From Branchinecta lynchi (Eukaryota > Arthropoda > Branchiopoda > Anostraca > Branchinectidae): a stretch of 64,000 bases of DNA. Within the stretch, counting starts at the first letter, position 1, and every line of letters begins with the position of its first letter. The notes under the pieces were generated by a model. That model made no database searches and was not told the DNA's origin. It saw nothing but the letters and a program-made list of their open reading frames with translations. The stretch covers positions 27,360,533 through 27,424,532 of the forward strand of contig JAKZAP010000001.1 in the NCBI GenBank assembly GCA_023053575.1, written 5' to 3'. Positions 1 to 11,089 of the stretch are shown here, piece after piece. Both the position numbers and the translations under genes were made by a program.

Positions 1-202
1 ATTGAAGAAGAAACAAAAATATGCAAGGTGGCTGATTTCGGATTTGCGCGAGACTTGGAGGACAATCATATTTACGAACGGAAATCCGACGGAAAACTTC
101 CTATCCGGTGGCTAGCTCCGGAAAGTCTTTATGATAACATTTTTACGACCAAATCAGATGTCTGGAGCTTCGGTGTTCTTCTCTGGGAAATAGTTACTTT
201 AG
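1..202 (+). CDS. Cad96Ca: Receptor tyrosine kinase, Cad96Ca/Stitcher-like, penultimate coding exon (5' end outside window)
   Basis: The reading frame is open from base 1 and carries the second half of a tyrosine kinase catalytic domain. It holds the DFG magnesium-binding motif (DFGFARD), the activation-segment [13 protein letters not shown] with a conserved Tyr, the APES motif, and [17 protein letters not shown] of subdomain IX. The exon ends at base 202 in phase 1 before a good donor (G|GTAAGAAT) and continues at 3110. Family knowledge: insect Cad96Ca (Stitcher) is a single-pass receptor with an extracellular cadherin repeat and a cytoplasmic kinase, known from epidermal wound repair. The match rests on my recall of the family's activation loop and C-terminal tail, not on a search. 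An FGFR/Torso-like kinase is the alternative. The extracellular, transmembrane and N-lobe exons lie to the left of the window. Confidence 0.85.
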
Positions 203-349
203 GTAAGAATTCTTAGCTGGCTTGTGTGTTTTAAATCAAAAGCGTTTTTTGGCAGAAACCTGAGGGGGGGGGGTCTCGTCGCATTCGTTAAGGTAAATCT
301 TACGTAGGAGAGCTATAAAGAATGAAAAGTAAACAACTGGTTGTCGAGC

Positions 350-800
350 ACTGATTTAAAAATAAAAGGTTTTAAGAGGTTTTGCGCCTCGCCAAGTAGG
401 CTTACAAATAAATTCCTAGCCCTCTTAAAGTGCAAGTCTTAACCACAATGTCGAGCGCCCTTCAATGCGTATCCTAACCGCAAAGCGAAAAAAACACTCT
501 ACACCAAAAGATACATTTCCGTGATCCGTGGTCATAGTGATCCACAGTCATTTGTTGCCGAAGTGCTTGGCTTACAAATAAATTCCTATCCCCCTCAAAG
601 TGTGCATCATAGGTGCAAAGTGCAAAAGAGTAGGCCTACTATTGACTAAGACTTGTTGCCTCAAGGTTTGTGATTGCAAACGAATTAATTCCATTAATTG
701 CTTAGCTTTAACTTCTAATTATTGCAGTACGTCAGGAATAGGCACGTCTCTTGACGTGAAAACTAGCCTACTTTTTGTTTGCTGTAAATTCGGAATAAGT
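350..800 (+). repeat. R-C interspersed tandem repeat, degraded copy in kinase intron
   Basis: Two diverged units of the R-C family, recognisable by GGTTTTGC, GCTTACAAATAAATTCCTA, CCTCAAAGTG and TAACCGCAAAG. The same text recurs at 30520-31350, 35530-36010, 38135-38205 and, inverted, at 49560-49890. The bases from about 800 to 1365 of the intron show nothing I can name. Confidence 0.5.
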
Positions 801-1364
801 GTAGAATAAGTTTTCTTTGCGCTTTAATAGCTAGTCTTGGGATCGCACAATGGCACTTCCATCATCAGTGTTTCCACAAAATGTAGCCTGCGGCGCATTT
901 TGCAGTCTTCACTATTTAGAAGAAGGGTGCGTCATACAGTTGGCATTTGAGGCTTGGAATTTTGGGGCTTGAACCACATTAAAAGCTAGAATTTGCGTGA
1001 AAAAAAGTTAACTGTTGCAAGAAAAAAGGCAGATTAAACAAATTTCGCCTGCCGCACTTCTATTTGTCCTGGGTACTGCCGTTACCGACGTTGTCGCTTT
1101 GCAGCAACTGCGTTTTTTGTTGGCACATTTTCGAGTCCTGTTGGCAAAACTGGATGTCACTCAAAAATGAAAGGCTACCCCCTCATGGTGTTCCCTGAGA
1201 AAACAGAAGTGGAAGAGCGTGAAAATAGGCAAAATTTTCTCTTTAGAACAGATTTAGTGCAAACTATGCGAATTACATTATACAAAAATCGCTAAAAGTC
1301 AGGTACTGACTCGGTCAGTTTTAACCGGGTTCGCCCCCTCCCTCTTCCAACGAAGAAAGGTTCG

Positions 1365-1480
1365 GGACGCCCCTGCCCACGATCAAAATGTTCAGGGCAC
1401 ATACTGCCCACGGCTGGAATGCCCACGACTAAAAATACCAACGACTCAAAAAGCCCACGGTTCAGAATGCCCATGATTCA
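1365..1480 (-). repeat. GCCCACGACTCAAAAT minisatellite
   Basis: Six or so imperfect direct repeats of a 15-17 bp unit, consensus GCCCACGACTCAAAAT, followed by a shared flank (ATTTGAGGTTT.CAGTCCGTA). The unit and flank recur at 37740-37990, and the unit recurs inverted at 38222-38345. Confidence 0.65.
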
Positions 1481-1710
1481 ATTATTTGAGGTTTGCAGTC
1501 CGTAGTAAACTGGAACTAGTGATGAGTGAGAAGCGAACGGAGCAGACCTAGTACCAGAAGGGCAATAACCGTGTGTTGAACTGGTTTAATTATAATTCTA
1601 GGGAGAATCAATTTGGTTTTCAGTCGGATGTCCAACGTTTTGTCAAAAATCCATTCGACATTTTTTTATGGACATCATGATGCAAACGACTTGCTTCTGA
1701 TTAACACTAG

Positions 1711-2610
1711 GGGATCGACTTAAACCAGGAAGGGAAGGTAACGCGAGAAAACCAGGAAAGGCATACTAAAACGAGGAAGGGCATACTAAAACGAGAAAGG
1801 CTGTCGCCAGAATTCAAAACTTGAAAGCCGCACCATTCCCTTCCTCTGTTTCGTAATCTTTCAGGCATTGGCAAATGTTTAAGTTAATGTTCACCATCCC
1901 TTCCTCGTTTTAGGATCCTGATACCGGTAGGCATTAAGTTCAGTGAGGTGTCGACAACTATACAAATTGTAATCCAGGTTTTCATTTTTCGGTCTGACAG
2001 GTGACTAAAATCCTCCGAGTCCAGCGAGGGGTCGGCAACTAAGATGTTTCAAGTACACCTTTTCCTTCCTCGCTGAGTACCTTAAAAGTACTAAAACGAG
2101 GAAGGAAGTTTTAAATTATTTCTTGAAGGGCCGGCAAATATCAAATTTTAAGTCCTCATTTCTTCCATCGTTTTAGTAGCTTGTCATGGGTAGTACCTTA
2201 AAGTACTAAGACGAGGAAGGAAATGGTGAACTTGAAGTATCTTAGTTACCGATTCCTCGCTGAATTTTACGCAGAATATTAGTCGCCTACTGTAGAACGA
2301 GAAATGAAAAGATGAATTAGAATTATCGTAGTTGCCGACCCCTCGCTGGACTCGAGGAGTTTAGTCGACTACCGTCAGAGCGAGAAATGAAAAGGAGAAT
2401 TATAATTTTATAGTTGCGTGAACTTTGAATTTGAAAAGTTGCCCACCCCTCAAAGAATACTAGATAGAGGAAGGAAACGGTGCGGCGAATTCTGGCGACA
2501 GCCTTCCTCGTTTTGGTATACCCTTCCTCGTTTTGGTACGCCCTTCTTGGTTTTATTATGCATTCCTGCTTTTCTCGTGTTCCCTTCCCTTCCTGATTTT
2601 AGTCGATCCC
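1711..2610. mobile_element. Foldback / TIR element of about 900 bp inside kinase intron
   Basis: The left end starts GGGATCGACTTAAACCAGGA. The right end, read in reverse complement, starts GGGATCGACTAAAATCAGGA. The inverted repeat continues for over 100 bp on each side through several A/CGAGGAAGG units to GGCTGTCGCCAGAATTC. The interior also contains inverted copies of the ACTAAAACGAGGAAGG motif, so the whole element could fold on itself. No ORF is seen. The target duplication is unclear. It is probably a non-autonomous DNA transposon; the superfamily is not assigned. Confidence 0.7.
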
Positions 2611-3109
2611 TAACAATAGTCGTGCACGCCTTTCTTCTATAGTTTCAAAAATTTCTAGTCTTTTCCCAGATAATGGACTGTCTATCAATGTGGGAAAATG
2701 TGAGTTCTAGGTTTTTAACGATCTTTCTTCTCAGTTTTCCTTTTTGTGTAAACATTCAATAATTGGTTGCTACTTTTGAAAAAAGGGTAATATGGATTCT
2801 GTACCGGATATACAGATTTTTCATTACGAAATTATCGAGTGGCTTTCCATAATATCTGCATTTTACGTGAAGGGAGATTCTACTCGAATTTTATTCAAGG
2901 AGCTATTCGGAAGCATTTAGCATTTGAAGTTTCTAGATCACATCCATCCAAATCGCGACTACTAACAGGGACTCAGTACGAACGTCGCATTCATCTATTG
3001 GCGTGATCCTGAATCACCCTTATGGGCAAGCTGAAAATCGATCTTAATGTAAAGAGTTGGACATCCACGGACTCTTCATTCACTTTCTGTACTATACTTT
3101 TATTTGCAG

Positions 3110-3384
3110 GTTCAACGCCTTATCCAGGCCTCGCCGCGGGGGAGGTCTTGAAACGGGTGAAAGAAGGCTATCGCCTTGAGAAGCCAGAACACTGTCGCCG
3201 GGAGCTCTACACTATTATGCTCTCCTGCTGGGATTCTAAGCAAGCCGGAAGACCAACGTTCTCCGAACTTGTTGACAAGTTTGACGAGCTCTTGTGTACA
3301 GATGTGGACTATATCCAGCTAGAGCAATTCCCCGATTACTCTTATTACAACGTAGTTCAGAGTAAAGGTGAAGAGAAGGTCTGA
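3110..3384 (+). CDS. Cad96Ca: Receptor tyrosine kinase, Cad96Ca/Stitcher-like, terminal coding exon
   Basis: The acceptor TTATTTGCAG ends at 3109. The first base completes the Gly codon split at 202, giving the unbroken kinase text VTLG-STPYPG. The exon holds the end of the C-lobe: LKRVKEGYRLEKPEHCRREL, the MLSCW motif, and the invariant Arg of subdomain XI (GRPTF). A short tail of about 35 residues follows, with several Tyr residues (DYIQLEQFPDYSYYN), and ends at TGA 3382-3384. The PEHCRREL segment and the Tyr-rich tail are what I associate with Cad96Ca; the tail tyrosines are plausible phosphorylation sites (inference). No frameshift or missing catalytic residue is visible, so the gene looks functional. 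The intron before it (203-3109) is filled with repeats. Confidence 0.85.
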
Positions 3385-3839
3385 TAGGAGTGACGCTACT
3401 CAGTCCTTTTTCGAGTACTGTTTATTTAAATTGCTGAAGTTATCAGTGATGAAATGTCAAACCTGGAAAATGAAGTGGCCACAAAATACACGCTGCAGGA
3501 ATGAAGGGTGAGATAGAAAATCTGGTCATTAAAACATTAGCGGAAATGACTATTGATATAGGGAAGAAGTGCGCAAAGAAATATTTCGAGTGAGAGACAC
3601 AGTAGAAGGGATACGAAAAATAACGACGCACCGTTCATAAAAACGCACCTAGAGACTAAGTGTTCGTTCACGCTCGGTCCAAAGTTACTAAATAGTTATT
3701 TTTCCGTCACTTCCACCGTTCCAGTTTGTCAAAAAGTTATGGGGAGCACAAGGAAGAGCGACACTTCGAAGTAACTTTCGAAACGAAGTACCCGACAGTC
3801 TTTAGCGAACTATCCTTTGTTTAACAGCTGGAAACGTCA

Positions 3840-4080
3840 GAAAGTAACTCGCAGAATCCTCAAAACTCCTGTTCTCTTCGTGGTCAAGAAAATGACGATC
3901 AAAAAAGCATCCTTCAAAAATCGTTGGAGCTCTCAGATATACAGTTCCTGGGAGACGCCTCCAAAGAAGAAAGACTGCAGCGTCAGGAACTAGTGTCGGA
4001 ACTACGACAATGCACAGCAAAAAGAGAAAAAGACTTGGTGATCCAGCGTGGAAGGATAGTAGTCTATAAGAAAAACTCGC
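3840..4080 (+). pseudogene. Possible non-LTR retrotransposon ORF1 C-terminal remnant
   Basis: One frame reads without stops through DASKEERLQRQELVSELR and then EKDLVIQRGRIV. This pattern (a basic helix with RxxLxxEL, then a short strand with K.L.I.RGRI) resembles the C-terminal RNA-binding end of LINE ORF1 proteins. Both sides are noncoding. The call rests on pattern only, with no search behind it. Confidence 0.35.
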
Positions 4081-4164
4081 AAAATATGGGTGAGAGCACA
4101 GCCCGCAGTGGAATTAAGGCGATGACATTTTAAGAAACCCTGAGAGAGACTACGTAAATCGCAA

Positions 4165-4485
4165 TATATTAGTGATAGTCTATCCAATGACCAGTGAAGA
4201 TTTTAAAGTTTATTGCTGAGAAATGAAAAAAATTGAAAAGAATTCATGAAAAATTTAAATTAGAATTTAAAATTGACAATAGGTTCTAATATTTAAGTTG
4301 AATTTTGGATTTGTAAATAGCGATAGTATTAGTGATAGTCTATCAAATGACCAGTGAAGATTTTAAAGTTTATTGCTGAGAAATGAGAAAAATCGAAAAG
4401 AATTCATGAAAAATTTAAATTAGAATTTACAATTGCCGATAGGTTACAATATTTAAGTTCAATTTTGGATTTTGAAATTAGGTTA
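4165..4485 (+). repeat. Two tandem copies of a 160-bp AT-rich unit
   Basis: AGTGATAGTCTATC starts at 4171 and again at 4331. The two copies stay alignable for about 150 bp (CCAGTGAAGATTTTAAAG, GAATTCATGAAAAATTTAAA, AATATTTAAGTT) with a few substitutions. Confidence 0.8.
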
Positions 4486-5399
4486 TTTGTAGTTGTCGTG
4501 GTAGTGTGTCTTGTAGAGATTGATACGGCTCGAGTTTATATTTTAATTTTGATAGTTTACTATTTTGCAGATAAGGAAAAAGTACAGAAATTATTAATGA
4601 AATCATGAGTTAGTAAGAACTAGAGCAAAAATGATAAGAAAAGTATTTAGATTGGTAATTAGAATTTTGTAGAATACTTTAAACAGTTGAAATTTTGAAG
4701 TCTAAAACACTGTTATACAATTATTATTTTCTAAATAAAAAATGGTTGTGAAGTAATTTATTAACTATTCCGAGTATTAACTTGACAGTAGTTGAATTGA
4801 ATGCAAGTGCCACACCCTATGAGACCACCACCTAATAGCTAGCGCCGTCACTGGCCCCCAAACAAGGGACAAAAGAATCGGCAAAATGCAAGGATTTTTA
4901 GCTGAAACATAGACAGCCCCCTTATAAGTTACAAGAGGCAACACTGTTTCTCGAAGAACACAATATACGTCCTTCATAAAATCTGATGACGAATTGCCGC
5001 CAGACGGGCTAGAGGAACAATAACAATCAGACGTGAGATCTGGGGATAAGTTATCTGAAGGGGAAATAAGCGATTAGGCTTTCGCTTCATATCGAGTCGC
5101 GCATGAGCCCCGTTGAAAAGTCAGCCAGCACTCAGCACTGAAGTCGGAAGCCAGAAATGAGGAACTTGATGATGCTTGACAGAGCAGAGTTGGGTAAAGC
5201 AAAAAGAAGGGAAGAGGCATTTTAAAAAGTTTTAAACATGGTTAGGCCTAAGAGAAATTGAAAATAGCAAAACAAACCTGGATAAACGTACACCAAGAAG
5301 GAATGTGTCATTGTTTTTTTTACGATAGCGGCCAAACAAGAACATATCTGAGAGGAATTTTATGAGGGGCGTATCGATGTAGCAGGCTTTATTGATGTG

Positions 5400-6770
5400 G
5401 TTTAGACCAAACCGAAAAGAGCTTACTGATTGTATTGTATAGTTATTTCTAGCCAATCTATTTACTAATTTGGATGACAGAAAAAGAAGGAGAGGAACTG
5501 CAGTATACATCAGAGAGAAAATCATGCGGTGAGTTTAGTCAGCATATCTCTTACTTACGATCCGTGGGTAGAAGGTGTATGGTTAAATGCTTACGTGACT
5601 AACAAAAGCATGGTGTTTGGGTGTATGTATAGATGTTACAGCTCACCAAATAGGATGGGAAGTGAAAAAGTATTAAGTGAAATGGTAATTGATTGAAAAG
5701 TTTGCTGTCACTCAACCCAGTTGATTGTTGGTTACTTTAATTTACCCTGATCTGCACTGGGTGGATGGCATTGATCACATAAGCTTCTCCACTGGGAAAA
5801 CACTTTTATATTCCCTTGCAGAGAACTTCCTGCAGCAGCAGGTAAACTTCCAGACCAGGCTGAGAAATGGGCAAGCACTGCCCATATCAGGTTTTGATGG
5901 AGTGGAGATGAGCCCTGACTTCAACCTGGGCGTCTAGACTACGCAGACGATATTGGCCTCCTGTCTGGAGCCGCTACTGAAATCCAGGATTTCCTCTTCG
6001 AATTCGCGACCACTGCTAAGTCATTGAGAATCAGAATCAGTATTCTGAAGACGACGATCCTCATGTCCAACTCGTCATATTCGGTTCAGCCTGTCTACCT
6101 TCAACAAGAAATAATCGTGGTTGCTGACGAGTTATAGTACCTTGTATCTTTGGTTGACGCCAAAGGAAGCAGCTCGAGAGAAATCTAAACAAATTGCTTC
6201 TGCAGCTAAGGTGTTCGCCCAACTCCAGATCTGCCTATGGCGGAAACGCCAAATTCGTCTGCGAACAGGGATCCGAATTTGCCAGGTTCTTGTCAGATCG
6301 GTCCTGTTCTGCGTCTGTGAGTCCTGGGTACAGAACGCATCTGAAGTACTTGACCTCAACATCTTTTCCCATTCTTGCCTCCGAAGCATTGTTGGTGTCG
6401 GACTAATCGACCGAATGAGCAACGCTGATCTTCTTCGATCATGCTTCCAACGCCTTGAAATCGAATTGATCATCAAGAGACTCCGGCAACGCTGGCACGG
6501 CATGTCCGTTGCCGCTCACCGCGCTAACCATGTAGGCCCTCCACTGCCAGCCTCTTCCCAGCTGGATGAAACGCCAGGGAGGATAATTCCAAACTAGGCT
6601 TACCTGCGTCAGGGTCGATCGAGCCCAAAGGAGGATTCCTTTGTTTTTGAAGAAGATGGGATAAGAAGTGTGTGAAATCCACCTAGGACAACAATAGCAT
6701 TTCTTGAAGCACTTGTGACAGGCTCTGCATCGACGATACACTTCGGTCAGACTCATATTCTAAGGCGCCA
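5400..6770 (+). pseudogene. Decayed non-LTR retrotransposon: endonuclease fused by deletion to end of reverse transcriptase
   Basis: Frame-switching translation recovers an APE-type endonuclease: DRKRRRGTAVYIRE near 5480, GYFNLP/DLHWVDG at about 5730 (the GDFN motif, frameshifted), and KTLLYSLAENFLQQQVNF. The text then jumps to reverse-transcriptase palm sequence (a degraded RQG..LSP motif, YADD at 5940-5951). The thumb and C-terminal region follow at 6121-6597 (VFAQLQICLWRKRQIRLRT, then SWV, SHSCLRSI, RWHGMSV). Most of the RT fingers and palm are missing, and there are several stops and frameshifts. An old, inactive copy of a clade I cannot place. Confidence 0.8.
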
Positions 6771-7158
6771 TTCCTAGCTTGATAGGACACGGCGAATCAA
6801 CCGACAAATTATTAAAATAACTAGTTCATGTAGGTCAACATTCACAGCCGTTTTAGGTAAGATGAGGTGCTTGACCACGTAAAATTAAGTTTTTAACTTC
6901 ATTTTCAAATTCGCCACCATTGATTTCATAGGAAACGACCAAATAATCCGAAAACCTCTTAATTTCTAGTTCTACCCCCCCCCCCCCCCCCCCCCCCACA
7001 TCCACCCTTTAATGGTGGAATTGGCCATTAGGGTACGGAAAAATGAGAATCTGAATTCAGATTTGGAGTCAGCATGCTTAATTTGGTAGGAAACGACTAT
7101 TTAAACTCCAAAATATTTGTAAACACAAAAATCAATTTTCCCCCCTCATTTTCCCCCT
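6771..7158. repeat. Noncoding spacer with a 23-bp poly-C tract
   Basis: An uninterrupted C run occupies 6975-6997. Otherwise this is AT-rich sequence in which I see no gene. Confidence 0.6.
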
Positions 7159-8205
7159 TCAAGGTTGAATTTGGGATACTTGTGCAAGGGGGATTCGGGT
7201 TTCTTTGTGTGTGATTAAGCTGATTTTTCTGAACATTTTGGAATAAAAAAAAAATTCTGTTGAAATTTCCCTGAGGTTTGACCATTTTTTTCCGTATCGT
7301 TCCTCCACTAGGTTAGAGAAAGTAACACCCAACAGCTTTCCCACCGAAAGCGCTACTTTCTGGGGGATGGGTTGGAAGAAGTCAGGAGCAAACCTTAGAA
7401 AGCTGATGATCTCAATAATTGACTTGTCAATATTCATAGTAATCATGGATTCTGATGCTTCCTCTGTGATATGTCCAGCATCTCCAATGCTGAAGGTTTG
7501 ATTTTCTTTTGCAAACTTTCTCTCTCTGCACACTCTCTGGGGATTCGGAAGCAAAGGAGTTGATCATTACTCGGAGAAGGAGGGAATAGATATTCCTATA
7601 CCTGTGTTGATGAAATCGTTCATTGGAGCAATGAACGTCTTCTCTTTGCTGAACTGGAAGTCATCGAAACTTATTTTCTGACCGCTAGCTGGCAGGTCCA
7701 GATATATGGCCGTAGAAACCTTCAATGCGGAGCAATCGCCTCTAGATTTAGAAAGTTTCCGCGATTCCTTTTCCAGTAGTAAGTGAGGGTTTATACTCAC
7801 AGACAGCCCATTGCCTTTGCCGGGTAGACATTTATCGAATATTACCGTTGTTCCAAAGATGTAAGGTGGCAGAATGGGGAGAACTGTAAAGAGCAAGCTA
7901 TCCCGGATTTGTCGAAAGTTATAAAAGTTATTAGGACTAACATATGTCATTGGAGGGATACCTTCAAACTACTTTCGTGGGGTTTGTAGTCTACTGAGGT
8001 TTCCTTCAATAAGAACGGGGATAGATTTGCTCCGTCCACTCTGAATCAAAGCTGTTAGACCAGACTCATGGTCGTCACCACTAGCTATCAATAGTCTGGG
8101 ACAATAGATTTTTGTAGTTTTGATGATTCGGTTACAAGCTTAGCACCACTAGATACGAAACTTGCCTCGGTATTGGGTGTATTTCCGATTCGCAGTTTCA
8201 ACATG
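7159..8205 (-). pseudogene. Unrecognised broken coding region
   Basis: On the - strand, 7950-7159 is one reading frame interrupted only by adjacent TAA and TGA codons at about 7561-7569, leaving two open parts of about 127 and about 131 residues. The frame extends upstream past one more stop (about 7975) and, after a frameshift near 8100, to an ATG near 8205. The encoded text is non-repetitive and protein-like (for example DLPASGQKISFDDFQF and ITMNIDKSIIEIISFLRF). I do not recognise the family. I looked for an intron that would remove the double stop; a donor-like CAG|GTATAG at about 7605 does not join in frame to the nearby AGs. It is most likely a dead transposon ORF, but a split host gene cannot be excluded. 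Confidence 0.4.
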
Positions 8206-8590
8206 ATGGCACTGATCACACTACAAGGCCACATAAGCCACATAGCTGTTTGGCAGTGTCAAGCGTCGTTCTCTTTTTTCATTTTGTCTGTTTCACAATT
8301 TTCTTTATTTCATCAATGGCTGCTGATCTTTTTGTAGGTTTAGGCTGCAGTTGCATTATGCTGGGTTGACACTGAAACAGAAAGCAATTATGAATTTGGC
8401 GGCCGTTCCACAGATCTATCCTTCTTGTGCTCTTCTGCATTTAAATATCTCGGCAGATACTGTTTATCAGAAAAAGTACTAATTTACTAGGGGAGTTCTA
8501 GAGGGGACCGAACATTTTCCCAAAGTGCTCCGACTAAACTGAACTTAACGGGTGGTACGAGAAATGCTTTTGATGCGTTAGTTGCCTCTT
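8206..8590. other. Intergenic, nothing recognised
   Basis: No ORF, repeat family or structure in this stretch could be supported. Confidence 0.4.
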
Positions 8591-10850
8591 TGAATCGGAT
8601 CTGACCTCGGTGGAGGGGGGGGGGGGAGAGTCGTTACTACCGGGTAGCCAAAATGTCTGGGGGCAAGGTCTGTTTTTATGAACAAGAGCCACGAGCTCAT
8701 ACTGCACTTGTTACGAGTAGGCGGTACAAGAAAGTAGAGGAGAACGTCACAAAATACACCCACCATCCGAAAATGAGGTTCGGAAATAGAAATAGGATAT
8801 TTAGTTTTGCTCAATTCTGAGCAGTTTCGGCAACGTCTCGGATTATCTTTAGCAATTGCGCATGACTGTTCAAGACTCAAAAATGGATCATGTAAAGCAT
8901 CTTCTTTTATACCATCTGTCAAGTTTCACTCGAATCTGAGCACTTTTGGAAAATTCCCCCCTTAAAGCTTTCAGACCCTAAAATATGTCATCTAGGGTAT
9001 ATGCTCTCTCTCTATATTCCAAGTTTCATTTAAATTGATGCACTCGTTTGACCCCTATGCGAGCCTCAAAGTTTCCGACAATCCCTGTAGAACCCTATAA
9101 CCCCCCCGTGGCCGAAGAAGACTTGGAAACATAAACGTCGTATCTCTCAATCCCCTCTTCCCGTCCATCAAGTTTTACTGAAATCGGAGCATAGCCTATC
9201 TGCAATAACAAATTTAGGCCGCATAAAACTCGGCGACTCTCGAACTTTCATCTCATTCGGTCCATCGGTTTGGTTTTTGTGCATGTCAAAAGTTTCCGCC
9301 CCAAATTCCCCAACCGTGGTCGCATATAGTTTGAACGCATGTGTTACATGTATAGGTCGTTGATTCTTATCTTCTCTCGAATCAGACCAATCGTCCACAA
9401 TTTGCTGAAGTCAGTTTCCATATTTCCCTTCCCTCGCTCCCCCAAAAATGCTCGGATATAAGAACAGAGTTTTCCGGGGGGATGATGTGTCAGGTTCTTA
9501 AGTCAATTGAGTCGGGTCATTAAAATGTCTGCAAAGTATAGTTGTCTTAGTACATCTGGAACTATTCTACCTCGCGGCTACCGGAATTCCAGGAAACCCC
9601 CTCCGTCTCCACCCACAGAGCCCCAAAACCATCTGGCTCAGTCAATTTTGTATCTAGGCCTAATACTTGTTCTCTCCATTAAGTTACATCCCAATCCCTC
9701 TGCTTTGAGCGTTTCTTGAGTTTTCCGGTCCCCCCATCCCCCCACAAGTATTGGACCCGATACGGGCTTGACACTGAATATTTGAGGCGATAACTCTTTC
9801 CAACTGACAAATTTCATTCAAATCCGATCACCCGTTCAAAAGTTATGCTTGCCGCTAGATTCCAGACTTCCCATCCATCCACTCCCCGCACGATGGTCGG
9901 ATCGGGGAAACGACTATTCTCAAGTCAATCTGTTCGGATCCCTGACATACCAGTCAATTTTCATCGTCCTGGCACATCAGGAAGTATGCCGACCTCTCGG
10001 GATCGCTAGAAATCTGCCCCCCCCCCCAACTCCCCCACAGTGCCCGGAACAGGTCCAGTTATGTCAATGACGTATCTAGTACATGTGCTTGTTCTTTCCA
10101 CCAAGTTTCATCCCGATCCCTCTACTCTAAGCGTTCCTCAAAATTTCCGTCTCCCTCCTCCAACTCCCCCCAGTGTCATTAGATCCAGTCCGGATTTAAA
10201 GTCGGACGTCTGACACACAAGGTCATGCTAAATATCAACTTTCATAAAGATCCGATCACCCGTTCGCAAGTTAAATACCTCAATTTTTGGTCGGGTGAAT
10301 GACAGGCCTACCAATCTTCATCGTCCTAGCACATCAGGAAGCACCGAACTCATGTGGTCACTAGAAATTCGGACCCCCCCCCTCCCCCCCCCCCCAAATC
10401 CCCGAAAGTGAGAGGATCCGTTCCGGTTATGTCACTCGCGTATCTAGGGCTTGTGCTTTGGTTTTTCCACCAAGTTTCATCCGGATCTCTCCACTCTAAG
10501 CGTTTTCCAAGATTTCCAGTTTCCCCCTCCAACTCTCCCCAATGTCACCGGATCCGGTCTGGATTTAAAATGCAATGTCTGAGACACGGGGTCCTTCCAT
10601 ATATCAAGTTTCATGAAGATCCGATCACCCGTTCGTAAGCTAAAAATATCTTATTTTTCGGGAATCCCCCTCATTCCACTCCCTTTTAGATGGTCGGATC
10701 GGGGAAGCGACTATTTCTAATTTAATCTGGTCCTGTCCCTGATATGCCTGCCATGTTTCATCGTCCTAGCTTATCTGGAAGTGCCCGAACTAGCGAAACC
10801 GGGACCGACAGACCGACTGAAATTACAATCACTATGGCACTTGACCGAAG
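8591..10850 (+). repeat. R-A tandem repeat array (about 365-427 bp period)
   Basis: At least three units from about 9430: CCAAGTTTCATCC recurs near 10103 and 10468 (and diverged near 9680), and AGATCCGATCACCCGTTC near 10252 and 10616 (diverged near 9825). Each unit contains C-tracts, CCGGATCCGGTC-type motifs and TTTCATCGTCCTAGCACATC. The array ends with GACCGACAGACCGACTGAAA and CACTATGGCACTTGA, an end also seen at 50570-50615. The first 800 bp are more diverged but share the style (AAGTTTCA..T.AAAT.G..CACTCGTT). Related pieces lie at 28590-30060, 35360-35520, 45890-46190 and 50440-50615. Confidence 0.75.
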
Positions 10851-10859
10851 ACAGTTGCT

Positions 10860-10975
10860 CCAAATTTTTGAAGAAAGAATTGACGGTTAGGGAAAAATCG
10901 GTAGTTTTTTAGACAAAATTGTGGAGCTTTGCACCGACTGTCCTTATCGACTGGACGAAAATGTTGAGGGGGGGG
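10860..10975 (+). repeat. R-D type fragment
   Basis: AAAAATCGGTAGTTTTTTAGAC followed by GGAGCTTTGCACCGACTG is a diverged copy of the R-D end seen at 16390-16625 and 36775-36935. It is followed by a G-tract. Confidence 0.4.
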
Positions 10976-10994
10976 GGACGTGCGTCTTCGAATA

Positions 10995-11089
10995 AGTCAG
11001 ATAACATCCCATGTTTTGTCTTTTATACACTGTTTGTTGAAACCGCCCATCCTTCTGTTGTCTGTTATGAAACTTCTAACAGTGCAGTT
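10995..11089 (+). mobile_element. M1 MITE, right-end fragment
   Basis: AGATAACATCCCATGTTTTGTC, then GTTGAAACCGCCCATCCTTC and TGTTATGAAACTTCTAACAGTG, match the right terminus of the complete M1 element at 32506-32843. The left part is missing. Confidence 0.65.

Larger units (their letters stand above)
3385..5395. other. 3' flank of kinase gene; mostly unassigned
   Basis: This contains the kinase 3' UTR of unknown length, a likely retrotransposon ORF1 remnant (3840-4080) and a tandem duplication (4165-4485). An AATAAA at 4734-4739 is the first one downstream on the + strand that I noticed. It is 1.35 kb past the stop, so I do not claim it as the poly(A) signal. Nothing else could be named. Confidence 0.4.

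Noticed and set aside
4734..4739. AATAAA as poly(A) site of the kinase gene
   Set aside because: It is 1.35 kb beyond the stop with repeats and a transposon remnant in between; there is no supporting downstream element.
6975..6997. Poly-C and other long G/C tracts as regulatory G-quadruplex sites
   Set aside because: They are homopolymer runs at repeat borders with length likely affected by assembly; there is no further evidence.
7530..7610. Intron removing the double stop in the unknown minus-strand ORF
   Set aside because: The donor-like CAG|GTATAG leaves phase 1, and none of the nearby AGs restores the downstream frame.
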